This document shows, piece by piece, positions 36,501 to 47,700 of a stretch of DNA of 64,000 nt. The notes under the pieces are model-generated. The model worked only from the letters and a program-made list of their open reading frames with translations, did no database searches and had not been told where the DNA came from. Source of the DNA: Nematostella vectensis (lineage: Eukaryota; Cnidaria; Anthozoa; Actiniaria; Edwardsiidae); contig NC_064034.1 in NCBI RefSeq assembly GCF_932526225.1, positions 4,574,001 to 4,638,000 of the forward strand. Direction: 5' to 3'. Each line of letters starts with the position of its first letter. The stretch's first letter is position 1. A program made the position numbers and the translations under genes.

Positions 36501-38298
36501 CACTAGGAATGGACAACTACTTTGGTACTAGTCTGGTAACTGGGTTCTTAGTTAGCCCTTTCTCCCCCTTTTCAACTTTGCCCTCTTGACAATGTCAATA
36601 CTCAACAAGTATTACCAATTGCAATGGTGCATTTTCCAGCACTAATTAGCTGATGTCTTGCACTGGATAGAATGGTAGGAAGGGTCTCCTTGGTCTCATC
36701 TTTGGACAGAAAGCCATCTTCAAGCTGCAAAATAAAACAGAATGGCATATCCCTTACCATCATACAATATGTATTATCAATCATTACTTAAAAGTGAAAG
36801 ATCGGGCCAAAGCTTGAGGTATGTTTGGGGAGACCTCCCTTCATATTGGCCTAAATAGATCCTTTTCATGTACATATATAATTAATGTACTTATTAAGTA
36901 AAATTAGTAAAACATACCCCTTTCCCCTTTTCCTGTGTTTGAGCTCATTATAAAGCAAGGTCATTTTCTAGCTGATTGAGCCATTGTGTATGTGTACTAT
37001 ATGTTCGTTTTACCTCTAATGTTGTGAGGTACTCTGCTAGCTTCTTAACAACATTCTCATAACAGACTGTGTCTGGATTCTCAGTGAAAACGAAGCAGAC
37101 ATTGAAGAGCAGTGCATTGCGTGAGTACTTGGCATTCTCAATGCTGATGGGACAACCCATAAACTTGTGCCCAAGTGCATTTCTGAAATAAACAGGACAC
37201 AAAAGACATAAACAACTCAATATAGTCAACCATGTTAACAGAAATTCCCTACTGGCAGCTTTACCTTACCTCACGAATGGACTGGGGGGGGGGGGGAAAC
37301 TTCCAGAAAAACAGATGGGGGTGCTCGACAGCAAAATCAATTTTAACCCTAAGGAGTAGCAACAAGGGCAACAACAATTCTTACCCCTAAGAGATACCAC
37401 ATTGGGAGTGGTCGAAGGAATTTTTAACCCTAAGAAATTGCATTAAAAAACAAAGATAGTTTCACACCTAGATGTGATTTCTCCTGTAAACTTTGGTTGA
37501 CGTTTCCTACTTAGCATGCTTGAACAACGCCCATATTAATTGGCTGACGGATCCTGTATTGTTATGTCACTGACAATAAAGCCGGAAGTATCAACCGATC
37601 AGTTGACTTGTGGTTTATTGTGAAAACGCATTTCAAGCAATTGGGCCACCATTTAGCGTGATACACCCTAAAAGAAAGCAGAATCGGAAAAATCCTCCTC
37701 CCGGGCATGAAACCCCTAAAAAATAGCAGAATTGGAAAAAATCCTAAAACATCCCCTAAGAGGTAGCAAGTGGTAAGAATTTTATACCCTAAAAGATAGG
37801 TCTAGCACCTGCATCTACTTTTCTGAAGAGTCAACTTCCCCCGGGAAATAGTGGTATTCATCTATTTCCAAATGTTATACTAATGAAAAAGGTAACAAGG
37901 CTTGAAACAAGAAATTAAATATTATTTAATATTGCTAGAAGTCTGGAGAAGAGGGAGTCGATGTCAGAACAAGCCTCAAAGGGTAGGGGGGTACGTGATG
38001 TGTATGCTTTAAAATCATATACACACACTTACACAGTTATCAACTTCCTCTGTAGCTCTGGTTTCGGAATTATGTAATCAGCTACACAATCAAACTCTTC
38101 TTTGGATATAAAATCCTCAGGGCTCTGGAAATAATAAAATCTTCTTATTCAATATTACTTCACTTCTTCGTTAGGGCAATAGTACTTATAGTATAACACA
38201 ACAAAACGAATAAACTACATAAATACCTGGTAAACGATCTTCGGCCCAGCGACCGGATGGAATTCACAGAAAAGTATGCAGTCTATCTGTGGTCTCAT
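33517..38298 (-). CDS. NPRL2: NPRL2, GATOR1 complex subunit, 10 exons
   Basis: Minus-strand exons: 38298-38227, 38124-38033, 37182-37014, 36724-36616, 36268-36132, 35144-35047, 34800-34764, 34681-34588, 34161-34044 and 33685-33517, all with GT-AG boundaries; together 365 codons in frame. The product matches NPRL2, which with NPRL3 and DEPDC5 forms GATOR1, the RagA GAP that inhibits TORC1 at lysosomes during amino-acid shortage. Diagnostic segments are [15 protein letters not shown] at the start (longin-like fold), [47 protein letters not shown] and [16 protein letters not shown]. The last exon gives [20 protein letters not shown], then about 33 residues unlike the family's Cys-rich end. A GTGAGT donor overlaps the stop region, so a further exon may exist. 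Intron 5 carries a donor-derived minisatellite. Confidence 0.9.
35362..36131 (-). repeat. 38-bp minisatellite made of the NPRL2 exon-5 donor
   Basis: About 20 units, mostly 38 bp, fill the exon-proximal part of NPRL2 intron 5. Read on the minus strand each unit is AGTGGGACACAACAG followed by GTGAGATCAGGTCAACC and a short spacer. The true exon 5 ends GAGTGGGACATCACAACACAACAG-type sequence and its intron starts GTGAGATCAGG, so units copy about 15 exonic bases plus the 5' splice site. Variant units (ACGACAGGTAAGATTATG type) recur in the same order, indicating higher-order duplication. Confidence 0.9.
37260..37960. repeat. Degenerate ACCCCTAA-containing repeat in NPRL2 intron 2
   Basis: Several irregularly spaced copies of a word like ACCCCTAARAGATAGCA with AATCGGAAAAAATCCT neighbours. 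It is dispersed, diverged and intronic. A G-tract lies at about 37285-37298. Confidence 0.5.
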
Positions 38299-38714
38299 GG
38301 CATTCAAATACGGAAAGCATTGATACAAATGACCAACATTTCAAAGTGAACAAATACGTCTAGCCGCCATGTTGATTTAATCAGCAGTACCCTCTCTTTT
38401 GAACCAGACCACAGGCAAACCGTTTCTAAAAAAATAAGAATCAGCCATTCGTCGTGTATCAGATTATTTTCTTTTCCAAGAACTGCTACTTTGCTTTATC
38501 TCCATTTCGTCGCCTCTTCTGTTTTATATGTTTTAATTTTATTTGTTCCCGTCGTTATTTTGTAAGTTTCGCGCTCAAATTTGTGGTCTTCCTGTGGTGT
38601 TTTCGCGGGTTCAATTTCAAAATGGCGGCTCATACAGTGACAAAACATTGACGCAAAATATAACGCACTTTCTCTTTTTAACACTAAATTTCCTGCTAGT
38701 TTCCACTCATCGTC
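38299..38714. promoter_or_regulatory. Bidirectional promoter of NPRL2 and MOV10L1
   Basis: Only 416 bp separate the two start codons. No TATA box is evident. Two exact AAnATGGCGGC motifs are present: AACATGGCGGC on the minus strand (38363-38373), about 65 bp before the NPRL2 ATG, and AAAATGGCGGC on the plus strand (38619-38629), about 86 bp before the MOV10L1 ATG. This is the YY1-type core-promoter element found near start sites of TATA-less genes (established in vertebrates). Each motif points toward its own gene. Confidence 0.7.
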
Positions 38715-41700
38715 ATGTTTAGCTTTTTATCTAAAGTCAGCAGCTTTGTCCTCGGTAATGTAGTCGAAGAGGAAACGGCGCAAGAAAATAATTCCCGCGA
38801 CTCTGCATCGCTTGGGCCTGAACAGATTCCCCAAGAAGAGACGACAACGTCAAATGGTATACGAGACAAAGTTAAACCTGGCGAGCTACAGAAATCCTTC
38901 TACGGAAAAGTAACTAATCTGTACGATGGAGCGGGGGTGATAGACCACGATGTGTATTTTACTTTTGACGTTATTTTGGGCGGATTTCGTCCCGAATTGG
39001 GATCCGAGGTGCACGTAGAAGCCTTGCGGGAATCGGTCTCTAGCGGCTGGAAGGCTACACGTGTTGATCACGTGCAAGAGTGGGACACCAAGGGCCAGAG
39101 TGGTACCTTAGAGACTGTAGTTGCCAAGGTGACGGATATAAGTGGAAATATTATTACCTTAAATAATGAATTAACAATAAACATGTCAGCCATGCACCTA
39201 GGAAATGATACCTACTCCCCCTTCGTTGGCGACTGGATTAAGGCGGATCTAGAGAAATTTGCCGATGGAAGTGTTGAAATCAGGGGGGTGAAGCCCTTAC
39301 GGGAGAAGCATTTTTCTGGAAAGGTAGCAGCTGCATGTCCAGGCTATGGTTATATTGACGATGTTTACTATACCATTGGGGTGTGTGTTAGAGGATACAG
39401 ACCTCGAAGAGGGGATGATGTTAAGGTGACTGCCATAGAGTCGACACAGGGGCAGTCTAAGTGGAGAGCTATTCTGGTAGAACCCAAACCGGTTCAGTCA
39501 ACTACTCAAAGGTATATCCATTTCTAAATATTTTGTTATTTAATTTGAGAAAGTTTAAAGTGATAGTTGATTAAACTTTGAAATGGGTGTAGCTTAAGCC
39601 CTAGGTGCAAGCATGGGTAGGGCCTAGAATTAACAAAGGGTATGTGCATTGCAAAAAAAATTGTTGTCTTCTTAATGGCAAGTTGCCTTATTTACTTGTA
39701 TTAATACTAATCTGTTCAACCCATCTGCTACTCTACGGCTACAACCCATTTCTCCTCTCTGCTAAAAAACTCTGATTCTTTATTTTGGCTAAATGTCTTG
39801 AATGTCATGTTAACAGAAACTATTTCCTTTAATTTCACCGCAGTTCAATTTCAGCAGCTCTCTCACCAGAAAATATATCAAACCTTTCTTTAGGGGGGTA
39901 GGAGGGTGGTTAGGGAAGAAGTTTAAACTCTTATACTGTACCTTGTATCTGCTTCTATTTTCAGCCCCTCATCAGGAACACAGCAGTTTATGGGGGAAAG
40001 GATGGCTGAGCTACTGGCAAATAAGAATGGAATTGTTATCAAAGATACTTTAGGCTTTGGTGACGTTGCTGTTGGTGATTGTAGAACAATCTGTATTGAC
40101 ATAAGGTAAAAAGATTTGTCTTATTTTTGATGAGATAAATTCCAAGTATTGTCAAAAATCATGTAATGTACCAGGAGATATTTAAGTCTGCAGCAGTAGT
40201 TTGGTGTGTTTAGAAATGTTAACATGTCTGTAATCATGTGTGGCAAAAGGCACTGTTTTTTTTTCTAAATCACTTTCATGTCAATTTCAACTCTTTCGAA
40301 ACCTAAACAGAGTCATTCCTGTTACCTGTTACCTGTCCTCCTCGTGCTGTGTGGTACATAGGGCCTTCACAGTGCTTTTCCACTTTTCCCTGTCTGCTGC
40401 TTTTGATCGCACCTCGTCCCAGTTCCTCCACCCCGCCTCGTCTCTCTCCCTTTCCACAGTCCTTCGCCATGTGTTTTGGGTCTCCTTCTGCCTTCTGGTG
40501 TCCAAGTTAATGCTACGCTGCAGTCATTTTCTCTTCCTTGTCTCAACACGTGTCCGATCATTTTCCATCCCCGTCTCTTCACTTCACTGCTCAATTGATG
40601 TACTCCAGCTCTTCTCTGTACCTCTTCATTTGTTACATGGTCTTCCCAACTAATCTTCAATATCCTTCTCAAACACTTCTGTTGGAATACATCTAGCAAT
40701 TTATCATCTTTCTTGTTCATCTTCCACCTCTCGCAACCATACAATAACCTTAGCTTTACAGTTGCACACACCAAGTAGTGATCACTTCCTAGGTCCGCTG
40801 ATTAAAAACCCTTGTGTCTTTTACTGAATTCCTAAACCTCTTATTTACCAAAACATGGTCTATCTGGTTCTTTGTCTTTCCATCTGGTGAAATCCAAGTT
40901 GCCTTGTGAATGGTTCTATGTGGGAACAGCGTCCCAGTTATGACAAGTTCGTTAAGGTCGCACAATTCGAATAATCTTTCTCCATTGTTATTTCGAACTC
41001 CCAATCCATGCTTCCCAATGACTCTTTCATAGTCCCAGTTCTGGTCGCCAACCTTTGCATTCATATCACCAGTGATGATTAACATGTCGTGTTGATTTCT
41101 GCTATCTAGTACCTCCTGCAGCCGTGTATAGAACTCATCTTTTAATTGTCCGTCTGCATCCTCTGTAGGTGCGTATATGTGAATGATGGTCAATTTAATG
41201 TGCCTGGAGTAGAATCTTGCTTGAATCATTCTCTCATTCCAAGGAGTCCATTCTATTAAACAAGCCGCCGCATTTTTGGACATGAGGATATTAGCTGCAA
41301 TAGGTGCTGATAAACGGTGCTGATAAACTATGTTGTTATTGTTATTTATGTTAATTGTTATTTATAACTAATCTGTAGCTTGCCATCCCCTTTGTACCCT
41401 TTAAGGATAAAAGATTTAGCAAACATTGATGAGAAAAGGGACAAAAATGAACAGTCTCTATGTTAATAAGAGTTGTTTTTTTCCCAAAGGGTGGCCCCAC
41501 CCATGGGATTCCCTGACTGAGGGTAACACATTCTAAGAAATATGAAGAAAATATTTATTCTATTGTATGATTTATGGCCTTTTTGTTAAAGGAATTCAAG
41601 TCAGACTGTTCACAGACTAGTCAGCTGTTGTTTTGTCAGAGCTGATTCCCAGTTTCAAGTTGCATTGGCATCAGACCTTAAAGAACCCAGTGAATCTGAA

Positions 41701-44700
41701 GAGTCTAGGGCAGGTACTGAAATGAGACTGCAACCAGAGCAAACAAGATCTGTTACCATAACATTCACAGCTAGGTAAGCACTGATCATTGAAATTGTCC
41801 TCAGGGCTCAAACTTTGTTGTTTTTTTTACCCATGCAGAACACAAAAACGAATACAATTTTTTTGAAAACAAGATACAAAAATTTGGAATGAAAGGGGCC
41901 CCCTTAGTGTCTGCTGCCTACAAGTATGTTATGAGATAAAATACAAGACATACAGGGTTTAACTGGCAAAACAGGGATTGATAAAAATGTGTGTGTAGAG
42001 CCGTCTGGTTATGTCAGTGTATGTTAGCGTACAGTTGACTGTTTCCTTGTGCTATTAACTTTGTTACAGGGCTCTTGGGCGATTCAAGCACCTTCTTGTC
42101 ATTGGTTTTGAAGGCTTTGAGATCGGCCGGCACATTACTGGTAATGTTGTTGATGACCATCAGGCGTATCTGAGTCCATCAGCACCATACAGTCGCACCA
42201 GGAAGACCAGGCAAACAAGGGATTTATTTGCAGACCAAACTGATGGATGGTTGGTTCCTGGAGAACGTCCAACATGGTAATGGTAACTATGGCAACAAAT
42301 TTGTCTAAACATTTGTTTGCCATTTGACTTTTGTAGGAAATTGAGCCATCTAATATTAAACTTTTTATAAAACTAATATTAAACTATTTAACAAAGGGTC
42401 AATTAATAAGCCATTAATAAGCCAGTTGCTGATTGGAATACCTCTTCCTCAGTTCTTGAAATATGTGGCTAGTCGGCACAGCCCTGGAAATCACTGTTGT
42501 TGTTTTTTCTAACGATAAATAATGATATTTATTTATTAACGAGGCACATAATAGTTATAAAAACTAATTAACTTGTGGCATGTCTGTCCTACTTTTTTTC
42601 CAGGAAAGTGAAACTTATTTTCCCTATCAAGTTGAAGATGTACACTATCCCATCTGATGTCAGGGAATGTCTCCTACAGGAGAGAGATCTGGGTATGGTC
42701 ATCCCTGCACTAAGACAGGTATAAATGTTAGTAGCTTGGTTAGGTCAGGTTATTATGGTTGATTGTATAACAATATTGGGTATAATGTATTGTTATCCCT
42801 GCACTAAGACAGTTATAAATGTTAGGAGCTGGGTTAAGTCAGGTTATAAAGAATATTGGGTAATGTATTGTAATTCCTGCACTATGAGGCAAGTATAAAT
42901 ACAAGGAATTGAGTAAGGTTCGGCGTAAATTGTTGATTGGCATTAGATACTGTAATTGTGCATTTCGTTGGCAAGTTTTGAAGGTTCGACATTTGTTGTT
43001 TTGTGGCACAAGTGGTTAATCACCATGTATTTTACTGCTTATTGTGTTATTGTTATTGCTGTTGTATTGAGTCTATTTAGAAAACCAGCTGTTTATTCAG
43101 TTCCTGTCTTTTTTCCTTTCAGCCATTGTGCCTGCTGAACTATCAGGCCCGTTTTTCTGCTCTCCTCAATGCTGAAGAGTTGCAGATGGAATTGGAAATG
43201 CGACAATTTGACCTTCAGCAGGTGACCCTTAGATTCACACCTTAGATTTTGTTTATTGCCTCTTAGTAATACAGTGTAATATGTCCTGTACAATAAAGCC
43301 ATCTCACACAAGATATCCCTTATAAGAGAAACAAGTTTATTCTATGTGAATTTGTTACCCTTTTTGCAACACTTATGCAATTGTACTCTGGGTATGACTT
43401 CCAGGTAGAGATGGAACCATTTCGGGAATTTTTGTGCCTGGCTGTCCCAGGCCTTGCTGAGGGCCGACCATCTCTGTTGATTGGTGACACAGTTGTAGTG
43501 TCTCTCTGTATGTCTGCTCGTGATGCACCGAGATATGAAGGATACATACATGAGGTGAGGTCTTCATGACATATTAACCCTTAGTGGATATGTGTATGGA
43601 GCAAAGAATCTCTAACTTACAAATCAAATATTAAATTGTCAGTCCCTTCCATATGTCTGTGGTGCACTTGTTATGTGCTATTATTTCATTTTCATGTGTT
43701 GGCCTTCTGCTGTAGTAGGGTGTTCAGTGCTTGGTGCAATTCACTGCACTGCATGGATCAGTGCCAGTGGGACTTTACCAGATTGCCTTTAAACTTGCAT
43801 GAACCAATTTACATTTTCACACAGGTGCGTAAAGATGACATTTTACTAAAATTCAATGATGAGTTCCATTCATCCTATGGATTAGAGAGATGTGATGTAA
43901 TGTTCTTCTTTAACAGGTAACCTCGGTTTTCTTTATTCCATTCATACCTATTATTGACCAAGTGCCTGGGTTGTATGGGAACTTATGTAGTCAATAATTC
44001 CCCCATCATTTTATGCCACAACAGCAGAACCATACATTCTTGTACAGCCAGAGGAAGAATAATGGAATATGTTTATTTCATTTAGAGGTATACTGCCCGT
44101 TAATCAACCAATGTTCTTTTATTATAGGTCCATCCATCAGAAGGGTTCACCCATCTATCCTTTAACTTATTATACTAAGGTCGTCCATCAGAAGGGCTCA
44201 CCCATCTATCCTTCTGTTATTATACTATAGGTCATCCATCAGAAGGGCTCACCAAGCTGTCGAATTTTCAGTACAAATGGGAGAAGAAGGTTGTTGTCCA
44301 CTATTTTCTGGCATGATTATCTTACATCTGTTACCATATTTACTTGTATAATACACACTTTTTCACACAAAATGACCTAAAAAAATCGGGGTATGTATTA
44401 TACATGAAACTTCTTGTTTGAGAGGTCAAACATTTGCATAATACTAAAAATAATAGAAAGCTCTTGAGTATTTCGACCCCCGAATAAGTTAGTTAAATTA
44501 TTTAAACTCTGCGAGGCGTCATTTTGACATACCAAAACTAAACTAACGAAAAAGTCTGGTGAGCATGCCGTAAAGGACTCCATCAAAAAAGAAGTCTACT
44601 TGTTTTCCATGTCTTCGAACAATTATTAACAATTAACCATTATTTTTCAATTACTCATCTAGGATTTTTGTAAAAAATAGTTTTTTTTAAATGGCCTCAA

Positions 44701-47700
44701 AAGTGCGTATTATACAGTGCGTACTATACATGAGTAAATAAGGTATTCTTGTTGAATGAAATTTAAATTATCTTTTTATTGCAGTCTTGTTTCCAAGATC
44801 CCTTAGTCCTAAGCTTCCCATTGTGAGCTTGATGTTTGGCTCAATGGAGACACAGGATGAGAAACAGGTTTACATGAACCCAACTAACATTGATAAAGGT
44901 AAATACCTAAGAAACTTATGATGTCTTTAAGAAGTATAGTTAATAATTATGTTAGCAACATTAGTTGTGGATTAATGATAATAATCATTATGATGACGGT
45001 AATGATGATGATGGAGGTGATTGTGATCTGATGGTACAATGATGGTAAAGGATTCTGATCATATTTTTTGGTACTGTAGTTGATAACGATATAAGATTCT
45101 GTAAGAGAAAAAAAGGAATTCTTATGAAAAAGAGTAGAGTGTAACAACATTCTTTGAGTGCCTAAAAACATGTATTGTGTACGTATTTGGGGAAAATAGA
45201 AACATAATAAAAATGTGATTGAGCAACTTTAGTAAAATCGTGGTTTCACCTAAGTATACCAACATCCAACTATTGCATTCAGTTCTTATCTTGATGTTTC
45301 TGCAGGTAAGGAGTTGACTATGCCCAAGCCTACTGACTGTCTGTACAACTCTCGCCTGAATGAGCGTCAGCGTGCTGCCGTGGCTCGTATTCTGAGTGGA
45401 CAAAGCAGACCTACTCCTTACCTACTGTTTGGTCCACCTGGCACCGGAAAAACAGTCACACTGGTGGAGGCCATACTTCAGGTACACCACAACTTCCTGC
45501 CAGATTTTGTAGCAAGGACGCGTTGACATACAGCATGTGTAGTAATCAGCGCAAAGGGGAACAAACAGAGAAAGGAGAAGGAAGTCAAGAAGGGAGAAGC
45601 AGAAAGATTCCTTTTTCGTCCTTCTCTGTTTCCTCTTACGCCAATCATGTGCAGGCTTTTTGTCTCCCACCATTTCCTGTGAAAAGCCGGCTTTTGGCAG
45701 ATAACACTAATCCTCACCTCATTTTTTCTTGTTGAAACCACTATCCAAAAAAAAATCATGCATCAGCTGCTGATTACCCATGTTTAACAAGTTTCAAAGT
45801 ATGAGTGGATAAGAGAAAGTGAGGAACTTGTCAGGGAGTGTCCTTAGTGAGAGCTGATGCTCCTTGTTTCAGGTGTACCACAGGGTGCCCTATCTAGAGC
45901 TGATGCTCCTTGTTTCATGTGTACCACAGGGTACCCTATCTAGAGCTGATGCTCCTTGTTTCAGGTGTACCACAGGGTACCCTATCTAGAGCTGATGCTC
46001 CTTGTTTCAGGTGTACCACAGGGTGCCCTATCTAGAGCTGATGCTCCTTGTTTCAGGTGTACCACAGGGTACCCTATCTACAGCTGATGCTCCTTGTTTC
46101 AGGTGTACCACAGGGTGCCCTATCTACAGCTGATGCTCCTTGTTTCAGGTGTACCACAGGGTACCCTATCTACAGCTGATGCTCCTTGTTTCAGGTGTAC
46201 CACAGGGTACCCTATCTACAGCTGATGCTCCTTGTTTCAGGTGTACCACAGGGTACCCTATCTAGAGCTGATGCTCCTTGTTTCAGGTGTACCACAGGGT
46301 ACCCTATCTACAGCTGATGCTCCTTGTTTCAGGTGTACCACAGGGTGCCCTATCTACAGCTGATGCTCCTTGTTTCAGGTGTACCACAGGGTGCCCTATC
46401 TACAGCTGATGCTCCTTGTTTCAGGTGTACCACAGGGTGCCCTATATAGAGCTGATGCTCCTTGTTTCAGGTGTACCACAGGGTACCCTATCTACAGCTG
46501 ATGCTCCTTGTTTCAGGTGTACCACAGGGTACCCTATCTAGAGCTGATGCTCCTTGTTTCAGGTGTACCACAGGGTACCCTATCTACAGCTGATGCTCCT
46601 TGTTTCAGGTGTACCACAGGGTACCCTATCTACAGCTGATGCTCCTTGTTTCAGGTGTACCACAGGGTGCCCTATCTACAGCTGATGCTCCTTGTTTCAG
46701 GTGTACCACAGGGTGCCCTATCTACAGCTGATGCTCCTTGTTTCAGGTGTACCACAGGGTACCCTATCTAGAGCTGCTGCTCCTTGTTTCAGGTGTACCA
46801 CAGGGTACCCTATCTACAGCTGATGCTCCTTGTTTCAGGTGTACCACAGGGTACCCTATCTACAGCTGATGCTCCTTGTTTCAGGTGTACCACAGGGTAC
46901 CCTATCTACCGCTGATGCTCCTTGTTTCAGGTGTACCACAGGGTACCCTATCTATAGCTGATGCTCCTTGTTTCAGGTGTACCACAGGGTACCCTATCTA
47001 CAGCTGATGCTCCTTGTTTCAGGTGTACCACAGGGTACCCTAGCTAGAGCTGATGCTCCTTGTTTCAGGTGTACCGCAGGGTACCTTATCTACAGCTGAT
47101 GCTCCTTGTTTCATGTGTACCACAGGGTGCCCTATCTAGAGCTGATGCTCCTTGTTTCAGGTGTTCCACAGGGTACCTTATCTACAGCTGGTGCTCCTTG
47201 TTTCAGGTGTACCACAGGGTGCCCTATCTACAGCTGGTGCTCCTTGTGTTCAGGTGTACCACAGGGTACCCTATCTTCAGCTGATGCTCCTTGTTTCAGG
47301 TGTACCACAGGGTACCCTATCTAGAGCTGATGCTCCTTGTTTCAGGTGTACCACAGGGTACCCTATCTAGAGCTGATGCTCCTTGTTTCAGGTGTTCCAC
47401 AGGGTACCTTATCTACAGCTGGTGCTCCTTGTTTCAGGTGTACCACAGGGTGCCCTATCTACAGCTGGTGCTCCTTGTGTTCAGGTGTACCACAGGGTAC
47501 CCTATCTTCAGCTGATGCTCCTTGTTTCAGGTGTACCACAGGGTACCCTATCTAGAGCTGCTGCTCCTTGTTTCAGGTGTTTCACAGGGTACCCTATCTA
47601 CAGCTGATGCTCCTTGTTTCAGGTGTACCACAGGGTACCCTATCTACAGCTGATGCTCCTTGTTTCAGGTGTACCACAGGGTACCCTATCTACAGCTGAT

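Noticed and set aside
37260-37960. Telomere-like AACCCTAA words
   Set aside because: They are irregular, diverged and within an NPRL2 intron; no head-to-tail hexamer run exists.
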